This document shows, piece after piece, positions 17,624 through 26,400 of a stretch of DNA of 64,000 bases. Under the pieces are notes generated by a model. That model was not told the origin of the DNA. It saw nothing but the letters and a program-made list of their open reading frames with translations, and did no database searches. Every line of letters begins with the position of its first letter. The stretch's first letter is position 1. A program made the translations under genes and the position numbers. Where the stretch lies: contig JAJDEF010000016.1 in NCBI GenBank assembly GCA_029259945.1, positions 23,037 to 87,036 of the forward strand, read 5' to 3'. Source of the DNA: Planctomycetota bacterium. GTDB taxonomy: Bacteria; Planctomycetota; Planctomycetia; Pirellulales; Lacipirellulaceae.

Positions 17624-19798
17624 ATGAAAACAAACTCGGTAACTAACTTGGCTGCGATCGATCGTCCGTTGGGTCTGCGCGCACGGGGAGATCTCGAACC
17701 GGTGTCGGTCACGTTCGTAGGCCAGTCGACCTATGTGCTTAAAGATCCGCTCACACTGGAATATACGCATCTCACGGCCGAAGAGTATTTCCTGTTTGAA
17801 TCGCTTGAGAATTCGATTTCGCTCGGCGAGTTGCGACGCGAATTCGAGAAGAAATTCGTTCCACGACAAATCACGCACGAAGCGTTACAGCAGGGAATCA
17901 ATCATCTGTATAGCGAAGGCCTGCTATTAAGCAAAAGCGAGGGGCAGGGGCGAGAACTTTTTCAGCGAGGTGAACGCCGCAAGCGAACCGAGCGATGGCA
18001 AAGTCTGCTGCAGCTACTGTCGTTTCGCTTAGGGAGCATTGATGCAACGCACCTTATTGATGCCGTCTACGCGAAGATGCGTTGGGTATTCTCTGCGTCG
18101 ATGCTTGCCGTGGTTGCTGCAATCGTTTTTTACGCCGGTTGGATTCTTTTGTCGCAGAGCCAGATGGTTCTCGCCCGGTTGCCGAGCATCCATGAACTTG
18201 CCCAGCCCGAGTATTGGGTGCTTTGGCTGGCAACTTTTGTCGTGGTGAAAGTCATTCACGAGTTAGCCCATGCCGTGACGTGTCAGCATTTTGGAGGTCG
18301 TTGTCACGAGATGGGGGTGCTGCTGCTTGCCTGCGTGCCTTGTCTCTATTGCGACGTGTCAGACGTTTGGCGATTGCCGAATAAGTGGCAGCGAATCGCC
18401 GTTTCGGCGGCGGGGATGATCGCTGAGTTCGTGATTGCTGCCGTTGCGATGATTGCTTGGTGGCATTCCCAACCAGGCTTGCTAAACACTTGGTGCTTGA
18501 GTTTGGTGATTGTTTGCTCGGTCGGGACTTTGTTAGTGAACGCGAATCCCTTGTTGCGCTACGACGGTTACTACCTGCTTTCCGACTTCGTCGAGGCGCC
18601 GAATCTGGCTGGTCGTGCTCAAGGTCTGTTGCCAGGCAGGGTGCGAAGTTGGTTGTTGGGTGAACCGCGGGTCGAGGATCCGCTGCTCAGCAAACGACAG
18701 AAGCGAGGCTTGCTCGTCTATGCCGTGGCGGCGCGGATTTACTTGACGATGGTCTTATTGGGTATTTTGGTAGTGTTGTTGGCTTGGGCTCGGCCGTATC
18801 GATTAGAAAATGTGGTTTATACAATCGGGTTGATTACCTTGTTTGGGATGTTCGTCCGACCAGTGATGGCTATTGGTCGAATGGTAAAGAACCCTTCGCT
18901 GCGTTTTCGTCTACGGAACCTGCGTGTTGCGACCTTGGTGGCGGGGATTGCTGCAACGATCGCGGCCATCTTGTTTTTGCCGATTTCGCACTCGGTGTCT
19001 GGTTCGATGGTTCTTGTTCCTGCTGCAGGGAAAACGGTTTACGCAACCCACGCTGGCGAACTACGCTACGCCGTGGCTGTAGGAACTCAGGTCGAGCAAG
19101 GGGAGGTGCTGCTACGGCTGGCCGATCCTGAAATCGAGCTGGCGATAGCACACCAGCAGGGTGAATATGATGTCCGGCAAGTGCGTTACGATCAGCTTGG
19201 CGTTTTGCGAGCTTTGGATGAACAGGCACTGCAGCAGTTGCCCACAGCTCGGGCGGCATTGACGGACGCTAGGTTGCAAATGGAAGAGTACCGTCAGCAG
19301 GCCGAGGAGTTGGTGATTCGGGCTCCTGCAGCGGGAACCATTGTCGCTCCGCCGCAGATAGAGCAGGCTACGGGGGACGAAGGGCTTTTGCCTCGTTGGA
19401 CAGGATCTCCGCTGGAACCGCGTAATTTGGGCTGCTGGGTTGAAACGGGAACCGTTCTTTGCACGTTGGCCGACCCGGGCCGGTTAGAGGCTTTGCTGGC
19501 CATCGATCAAGCAGATGTTTCCGAAATTCGATCTGGGCAGGTAGTCAGACTTCGGCTTGATGCTGCGCCGTCACGAATTTTTGAGGGAGAGGTCATACAG
19601 GTTGCCCGACGAGCTGCACAGAAGTCAGAAGGAGTTGCGAGTTCGCAAAAATACCATTTGGTACAAGTTCGTTTGAATCGTCAGGATCGCGATTACTTAA
19701 TTGGGGCTCGTGGACAGGCAAAGATCGAAGCCAGTCGGATGACGCTGAGCGCAATGATCACGACGCAGTTGCAAAGGATGCTGCAATTGCCTTGGTAG
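17624..19798 (+). CDS. M50 site-2-protease-like membrane protein with PqqD-like N-domain and HlyD C-domain
   Basis: 724 residues (GTG at 17621 is an alternative). Residues about 30-105 (LKDPLTLEYTHLTAEEYFLFESLENSISLGELRREFE...) match the winged-helix PqqD/RRE-like fold found before peptide zinc metalloproteases. The membrane core has HELAHAV (HExxH, about 210) and, 100 residues on, NANPLLRYDGYYLL, the Asp-containing M50 motif, with CVPCLYCDVSD between. After further helices a lipoyl/HlyD domain (about 470-715) ends the protein. Proteins of this type are annotated as peptide zinc metalloproteases in efflux loci. No ABC or RND pump is encoded nearby, so this protein may itself be the inner-membrane export component; that is inference. 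Confidence 0.88.
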   Translation: MKTNSVTNLAAIDRPLGLRARGDLEPVSVTFVGQSTYVLKDPLTLEYTHLTAEEYFLFESLENSISLGELRREFEKKFVPRQITHEALQQGINHLYSEGLLLSKSEGQGRELFQRGERRKRTERWQSLLQLLSFRLGSIDATHLIDAVYAKMRWVFSASMLAVVAAIVFYAGWILLSQSQMVLARLPSIHELAQPEYWVLWLATFVVVKVIHELAHAVTCQHFGGRCHEMGVLLLACVPCLYCDVSDVWRLPNKWQRIAVSAAGMIAEFVIAAVAMIAWWHSQPGLLNTWCLSLVIVCSVGTLLVNANPLLRYDGYYLLSDFVEAPNLAGRAQGLLPGRVRSWLLGEPRVEDPLLSKRQKRGLLVYAVAARIYLTMVLLGILVVLLAWARPYRLENVVYTIGLITLFGMFVRPVMAIGRMVKNPSLRFRLRNLRVATLVAGIAATIAAILFLPISHSVSGSMVLVPAAGKTVYATHAGELRYAVAVGTQVEQGEVLLRLADPEIELAIAHQQGEYDVRQVRYDQLGVLRALDEQALQQLPTARAALTDARLQMEEYRQQAEELVIRAPAAGTIVAPPQIEQATGDEGLLPRWTGSPLEPRNLGCWVETGTVLCTLADPGRLEALLAIDQADVSEIRSGQVVRLRLDAAPSRIFEGEVIQVARRAAQKSEGVASSQKYHLVQVRLNRQDRDYLIGARGQAKIEASRMTLSAMITTQLQRMLQLPW

Positions 19799-19800
19799 GG

Positions 19801-20586
19801 CTAGGGAATTAGCAGTATAAGACCTGCCACCACGCCGACCTGAGCAATGGCTCCTGTGACCTTGAGAGGGAGGCGATTTCGGCGTCTTGGTACACAGCTA
19901 CCGGGGCGGTAGTGCCCTAGGGTGTATTGGCAGTCATGGGGACGATCGACGGCCATCTTGTAAGGCAAGGCAGGAATCGTAAGGAAGAATCGTGTCGCTG
20001 AGATCACTGGCTGCAAGAGGTAGCTTGCCGAGTAGCCGTAGCGTTCGGCATTGATTTCTTCGAAGTAGAGAGGCCGATGACGCAGGCCAGTGGCTGCCCA
20101 ATGTCGATCGGTCATTGCCCAGCCTTCTTGTATCCGACGATCAATGGTCGGTGGCTGGGTCGCTGCACATTCGCCAGCAAAGTTCTCTGGCAACGAACCA
20201 CCGGGTAGAGAGATATTGCTTGCTAGCGACGACAACGGCAGACCCACATGGCATCGTGAATGGACTTTTTCTTCGGAGGCAGCAGAGTGATCAGGTGTAG
20301 CGATGACTTCGGTATTTTCCTCAGGCGAGGAAAGATCTCTTTGGTCTGCAAAGAGATCTAATGCTAGGTGGCTGGCAAGTCGAAGTGTTGGGTTCGTTGC
20401 CCACTGAATGACCGATTCTTCGCCGTGCAGCAACGAGATAGCCGTGGCGGGCCAGAAGAAGGCGATGGCGCAAACGGTTATTAGCCAACATCGTTTCGAA
20501 TTTGCCTTGCGGCTGGGTGGGGCGGTAGTAAAGGGCATCGAGACTCTCGAATCGGGGGTTGCTGTCGAACAGGCCGTAGAAAGCAC
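19801..20586 (-). CDS. conserved planctomycete protein with two membrane segments, function unknown
   Basis: 261 residues from a GTG; ATG at 20538 would give 245. Hydrophobic segments lie near the N-terminus (CWLITVCAIAFFWPATAISLL) and at the extreme C-terminus (GAIAQVGVVAGLILLIP). Between them the phrases HRPLYFEEINAERYG and YTLGHYRPGSCVPRRRNRLP look conserved from my memory of planctomycete proteins of unknown role. The gene ends 2 bp after the M50 gene, convergent with it, and is divergent from the PKD-repeat protein. Confidence 0.72.
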   Translation of the reverse strand: MLSTACSTATPDSRVSMPFTTAPPSRKANSKRCWLITVCAIAFFWPATAISLLHGEESVIQWATNPTLRLASHLALDLFADQRDLSSPEENTEVIATPDHSAASEEKVHSRCHVGLPLSSLASNISLPGGSLPENFAGECAATQPPTIDRRIQEGWAMTDRHWAATGLRHRPLYFEEINAERYGYSASYLLQPVISATRFFLTIPALPYKMAVDRPHDCQYTLGHYRPGSCVPRRRNRLPLKVTGAIAQVGVVAGLILLIP

Positions 20587-20814
20587 TGTCGACGCCGGAG
20601 AATCGGTTTCTCAAGAAGATTCGGTCTTGTCCGCACGACCCGAGCAAGCGGTATTTCCCGCAAAGTTTACCTGGTTTTCCATGCTCGAGAGCCGGATAAC
20701 CCCGTGATAGCAGCGGCTAAGGTGGGTTTCCGGGGCCCTCACTTGGTGAAAACGGCAAGCCGAGAGCATGCCAAATATTTGACAACCCGACGCATTTGTT
20801 TGAATAATCGACAG

Positions 20815-23331
20815 ATGGGACTCTATTCAATATTCCCCCGAATTTTTTCTCCACCGAGTCGACCACGACTCGCTGCTGCTCCGCTCTTGCCGCAGCGTTT
20901 AGAACGTCGACGCGTGCTTGATGCTTCTGCAGCGAGTTTGCTACTTGGGCCATCGGGTGCCAGCGAATTTGTGCAGGTTGGGGAAATCTTCGACCCGGCG
21001 CCAACGGAAGCCGATTCGCTTGATACCGTCGCAGCGGCGAACCTCAATACACCTCCTTCGGCGATCAAGTTTTTGAACGTCTCGAAAGAGGTCACCGAGT
21101 CTGGTATCGCCCAATTGGCATTTCAGTTTGAAGACCCAGATATTGGAGATACGCACACGGTCGAGATTGATTGGGGCGATGGTACGATCGATACGCTTAC
21201 GCTTAAGAACGATGAGCGCGAAGTTTCGGCCACGCATCGCTACCTCGACGATACACCGACCGGTCCAACAGAAGTTCCGTATGCGGTTGCAGTCAAGGTA
21301 ACGGATAGCGATGGCGGAATCGCCACTGCCAAGACGCAGGTGTTGGTGAAGAACAGCGAACCCTTGATGTTTGTGTCGCCGGTCTCAGACATTGCCGAAG
21401 GGGGAGTGGCCCGACTGTCGTTCATTTTTTTCGACCCTGGTATTCTGGATACTCATGTGGTCGAAATTGATTGGGGAGACGGGACAGTCGACACGGTGAT
21501 TCCCCCCGCAGGAGACCGATCTCTCATTGCCAATCACCAATACCTCGATGACACACCCACGGGGCCAACGGAGGTAGCCTACACGATAAATGTCAAACTC
21601 TCTGACGATGATGGTGGCGTGGCCACTGCCAAGACCAGTGTGCTGGTGAAGAATGTTGCTCCTTCGAATCTTCAAGTCACCCCAGTTGCCGTGATCGACG
21701 AAAATAGCTTTACGCAGCTGCAAATCACTTTTGACGATCCCGGGACACTGGATACCCATGCGGTCGAAATTGATTGGGGAGACGGGACGATTGACACGTT
21801 GACTCCTCCATCGGGGTCGCGGTTCTTGATCGTCAATCATCAGTACCTCGACGACATGCCCACGGGGCCTACGGAGATTGCTTACCCGATCGATGTTAAA
21901 GTAACCGACGACGATGGTGGTGTGGCAACCGCCAAGACCAGTGTGTTGGTGAAGAATGTTGCTCCGACTATCGACCGCCTATTTCTCTCTCAATCGGTGA
22001 TCGAAGAAGGCAACTCGGTGACGGTCACCGGGACGTATAGCGATGCGAGCCGCCTCGACACGCATACCGTCATGGTCCGATGGGGAGACGGAACGAGCGA
22101 AGTGCCCACTTTTACCAATGTGAATGGGGCGGGTTCTTTTACGGCAACCCATTTTTATGCCGACAACGACACGCCGAATCCCGACGATGGCCCGGTGCCA
22201 GATAATCTTTACACGGTTGCCGTGACGGTCGTAGACGACGATGGCGGAGAAACCACGAAGACGATCGATCTGACGGTTCTCAACGTTAGCCCGATTTTAG
22301 ATCCAATTATTGAGGCCACCGACGTGAACTCTCGGGGGGAAACATTTTTGACGATCCGTTTCTCTGACCCGGGAGCAGATACACTCACGGTTTATGTCGA
22401 TTGGGGAGACGTGCGAGATCCTAGCGACCCTTCGATGAGGGCGCTGCAGCCGTTTGTGATCGACCTGACGGGTATCGATGGTCCGGGCACGTTCACCGTG
22501 ACGTTGATGCACGTTTACAGCGGGCCCCCGAATCCGGCCAGCCCCGCAGCGGACATCGATCTTTTTGTATTTGTCGCCGACGATGACTTTGGCGATGCGG
22601 TGGTTGCCGACGGCCAGAGCGAAATCAGGATGGCGACCATCAAGAATCCAGGTATTGGCGAAGAGCCTGTGTTTATTGATACGACTCCACAAGTGCCTCG
22701 CCTAGTTTTTCCGCCTCGAGCGCAGAGTTTCTTTTTTGAAACGACCTCGACTGACGCAGGCGGTCGATCAGGAGGGGAGTTACAGGCCGCCGCTGGCGAT
22801 ACGAATGTCACCACCGAGCGCTACCTAGAACTCCGAGAGTTCGACGAAGACGGCAATCTTGTCGAGAGCTACCGGCTCAAACCCGAAGTGCTCCGCGATC
22901 TGCCGGGGTTATTTCGCAAGTTGCCAGATAAGCACTACGAAATTCATCTTGTTCATACCGAGACGAATACGCGAAGGCTGGTTCTTGCCTTTGATATTCG
23001 CAAGGGCAAGGCGATTGATCTTAGTGATGACTCAGAAGGTACGCTTGATCGCCCACCTACAGATGAGGTTATTCGCCCCTTTGAAGAAGCGGTAGAAACC
23101 TCGGATGAGACCACCGCGCTTCCCCCAGCCAACTTTGATCCGTTAACCATCGATCAGCCCAGCGACCGGCCAACGGCAACGCAATTTACGGGATTGGCGA
23201 TGGTGGGATTGGCGGCAAGCCAGTCGTTCTCGTCGTGGGCTGAGCAGGTCGATCGCACGGTTGCTCAGGCAGGACGGAAAAAATGGCAGCGACTACGGCT
23301 GCACAGGCCGAATCGTCGGAAAAATCGGTAA
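20815..23331 (+). CDS. large PKD/cadherin-like repeat surface protein with LEPR-XLL-like N-terminus
   Basis: 838 residues from ATG 20815 (the frame opens at 20704). Residues about 24-35 read QRLERRRVLDAS, matching in form the LEPR-XLL motif that opens giant secreted planctomycete proteins. Four beta-sandwich modules follow, each with D(T)H-VEIDWGDGT and YTVAVKVTDDDGG; the first three (about 100 residues each, DNA period 300-303 bp) are near-identical. A fifth weaker unit follows. The C-terminal part is acidic, then a short apolar patch (FTGLAMVGLAAS) and a strongly basic tail. Predicted extracellular adhesin or envelope protein, a candidate substrate of the export locus upstream. Confidence 0.85.
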   Translation: MGLYSIFPRIFSPPSRPRLAAAPLLPQRLERRRVLDASAASLLLGPSGASEFVQVGEIFDPAPTEADSLDTVAAANLNTPPSAIKFLNVSKEVTESGIAQLAFQFEDPDIGDTHTVEIDWGDGTIDTLTLKNDEREVSATHRYLDDTPTGPTEVPYAVAVKVTDSDGGIATAKTQVLVKNSEPLMFVSPVSDIAEGGVARLSFIFFDPGILDTHVVEIDWGDGTVDTVIPPAGDRSLIANHQYLDDTPTGPTEVAYTINVKLSDDDGGVATAKTSVLVKNVAPSNLQVTPVAVIDENSFTQLQITFDDPGTLDTHAVEIDWGDGTIDTLTPPSGSRFLIVNHQYLDDMPTGPTEIAYPIDVKVTDDDGGVATAKTSVLVKNVAPTIDRLFLSQSVIEEGNSVTVTGTYSDASRLDTHTVMVRWGDGTSEVPTFTNVNGAGSFTATHFYADNDTPNPDDGPVPDNLYTVAVTVVDDDGGETTKTIDLTVLNVSPILDPIIEATDVNSRGETFLTIRFSDPGADTLTVYVDWGDVRDPSDPSMRALQPFVIDLTGIDGPGTFTVTLMHVYSGPPNPASPAADIDLFVFVADDDFGDAVVADGQSEIRMATIKNPGIGEEPVFIDTTPQVPRLVFPPRAQSFFFETTSTDAGGRSGGELQAAAGDTNVTTERYLELREFDEDGNLVESYRLKPEVLRDLPGLFRKLPDKHYEIHLVHTETNTRRLVLAFDIRKGKAIDLSDDSEGTLDRPPTDEVIRPFEEAVETSDETTALPPANFDPLTIDQPSDRPTATQFTGLAMVGLAASQSFSSWAEQVDRTVAQAGRKKWQRLRLHRPNRRKNR
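21064..21960 (+). repeat. three tandem 300-303-bp coding repeats (PKD-like modules)
   Basis: The string GTCGA(A/G)ATTGATTGGGG recurs at 21160, 21460 and 21763, and the following TACCTCGA(C/T)GA(C/T)A string recurs with the same spacing. Units 2 and 3 share long identical runs (GCCAAGACCAGTGT and GAAGAATGTTGCTCC), a sign of recent duplication or gene conversion. Confidence 0.92.
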
Positions 23332-23453
23332 TCGGCGCCCTCCTCATCGCCACGGCAAATTACAATCGAGGTTAGAGCGTTTAGTGATCTGCCCTGTTGT
23401 GTGCTATCTCGGTAGACCCCCTCTCGACACCCATTCTTTTTTCGACACCTTCG

Positions 23454-26400
23454 ATGCCAAACTGTCCTGCATGTCATGCCAAGTTGGACGAGCCTTCGCT
23501 CGCGGCGCGCCGTTGCGCTTTTTGTGACGCTGCGCTCGATAGTGTTTCATCGCAGAACGCGTTGAATCAATCGGATGCGGATGAAACGATTGAACTTCAA
23601 GTGAACGAGGATGGAACGGTAGACGAATTCGCCACGGTCGACCCTGAGCAAGTGAATCGAGAGGACAGCTTAGAGGGAACCGAGACGGTGGAGTTGGGGG
23701 GCGATAGCCTAGCGAGCATCGACATCGACGTCGTTGAGCAGGCTGATCCTGACAGCGCCACGATTGCCTTTCATGCCGAGAAAACGATTGACTTTTCAAC
23801 TTTAGAGGGAGACAAACTTTCTGAGAGCCAAGTGACGGCTCAGTGGCTAGACAATGTCGAGGGTGGTAGCGACCTCTCTCCTGATGTGACCATTAAACAA
23901 AAAGAGACGATCACTGGGACGTATGTCTCGCAATCGTCATTGGTGGTCAAATATCGCAATCTTCGTTCAACCGCCGACAAGTCTGCATCGAGTGTGTCGG
24001 CAGCCGATGCCCCCGACTACGAATTACTAAAGGTCATTGGCGAAGGTGGCATGGGGGTCGTGTACGCCGCTCGCCAATCGGCGATCGCCCGAACAGTGGC
24101 GTTGAAAATGCTTCGAGGTTCAGGCGCCCAAACGGCAGAACAGCGCGAGAAGTTTATTTCGGAAGCCGTGATCACGGGCGAGTTAGATCATCCCAACATC
24201 GTGCCGATTTATGATTTGGGAGCGAACGACTCTGGGGCGTTGTTCTACTCGATGAAGCGGGTACGTGGTACGCCGTGGAACGACGTGCTTGAGAAAAAGT
24301 CGCTGGCCGAAAATCTGACGATTTTGCTGGCGGCTGCCGATGCGGTTGCTTTTGCCCATGCGAACGGTGTGCTGCATCGTGATCTCAAGCCCGAGAACAT
24401 CATGCTCGGCGATTTTGGCGAGGTGCTAGTCATGGACTGGGGCTTGGCTCGGATTAGCGATGAATTCCCTAATGCTGATTCGGTCACCCAGTCGGACGTC
24501 ATGGGCGGAACGCCGGCTTACATGGCACCAGAGATGGCCACCGGCCCAATCGATCTGGTGAGCGAAGCGAGTGATATTTATTTATTGGGGGCGATTCTTT
24601 ATGAAATTGTCGCAGGGCAACCGCCTCATACAGGCAAGAATGTCATGGCTTGCTTGTTCGCGGCTTCGAAGAACAAGATCGTAACGACGGAGCAGTCAGG
24701 CGAGTTGATGGACGTCGCGCTGACCGCAATGGCTACCAAGCCTGCGGATCGGTATGAGACAGTCCAAGGTTTGCAGGAAGCTATCCGGCGGTATCAATCC
24801 CATTCCGAAAGTGTTGCTCTCACCGATAACGCTACCAAAAATCTCATAGTCGCCCAAGAAGCGGACGATTATGAGCTGTTTTCGCGAGCCGTTTATGGTT
24901 TTCAGGAAGCATTAACGCTATGGGATAGCAACGCTCGAGCGCACGAGTCTCTTTCTGATGCGCGTGTTGCTTATGCAAGGTCAGCGCTGGCGCGTAGCGA
25001 CTTTGATTTGGGCCTTTCGTTGTTGAATGTTGACGACGAAAAGCATCATTTAGTCTTCGGGCAACTAGAAAAAGGTCGTCGCGAACGAGAGCAACGCAAG
25101 CGACGTTTCAAATGGTTGAAGGGCTTGGTTGCCTTGCTGATTGCGGTTGTGGTGGGAGTGGTGTTGGTGGCCAATGCGGCCGTTCGTACTCAGCGTGATA
25201 AGGCAATCGTTCAGCGCGATCGGGCAGTCAAAGCCGAAGGCGAAGCTGTAGAACAGCGAGATCGTGCCGTGGTCGCCGAAGGCGAGGCCCAGGAAAACTT
25301 CAAAAAAGCGGAAAGAGAAAAAGAACGTGCCGAGCAACAACGGAAAATTGCGATCCAAGCAAAGCATGACGAAGAATACGAGGCCTATGTTGCCCGCATC
25401 GGGTTGGCCAGTGCGAAGATCGAAGAAAACGCCTTCGATCGTGCGAATGCCTTGTTAGAGCAGTGCCCCGCAGAATTATGCCATTGGGAGTGGGGGCGGC
25501 TTTCGCATCTCTGTCAACTGAGCCAGAAGACTTGGAGCGTAGACGGGCCCGTGGAGTCGGTCGCTTATTCGTCTGATGGTCGATATTTCTTGACTGGCGA
25601 TTGGGACGGCAAGGCACGACTTTGGGATGCGAAGACAGGCGAAGTGAAGCAAATAATCTCGCATGGGCAATACGTGCATGCGGTGGCCTTCGATCCGGCA
25701 GGAAAACGTTTTGCGACAGGCAGCAGTGATCGCACGATTCGCCTCTATGACGTTGCAAGCGGGAAGCTCCTCCAGACACTTACAGGACATGATGATGCCG
25801 TCTTGTGTGTGAGATTTTCGTCCGATGGAAACCATCTTCTCAGCGGGGGCTACGACAACACGGCACGCATTTGGGACATTGCGGCGGGGCAGGTAACGCA
25901 AAAGTTACGGGGGCACACCTGGTGGGTTTGGGCGGCTGAGTTTTCTCCCGACGACCAACGCATCGTGACCGCTAGCCAAGATGGTAAAGCCATTGTATGG
26001 CAAATGACAACGAACACTGAAAACGATCGCACCCAGTACGAGGTGCTCACCGAATTTACAAAACACGATGGCCCGATCTACGATGCCAAGTTTTCGCCCG
26101 ATGGCAAAAGTGTTGTAACCGCTGGTTATGATCGCCGTGTGTTGTTGTGGAACCCTGACGAAGTTGAGCCGGTCGATATCGCGCGTCGACTCGAGAATCA
26201 GGAAGACCCTCCCGCTCCCTTCCGAGAATTGTCCATTCACGAAGGGCCTGTCCGCACGGTGGCATTTTCTTCGGATGGCAATCGAGTTGCCTCGGGTGGG
26301 CAAGATAACGTCGTGCGAATATGGCACCTGTCCTCGAACCAAGCAGGAAAGGTGTTGCGGGGGCACGCCAGTCATGTACGCGATTGTGTGTTTTCGTCCG

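Noticed and set aside
21064..21960. CRISPR-like array
   Set aside because: The repeats are 300 bp, in frame, and encode PKD modules.
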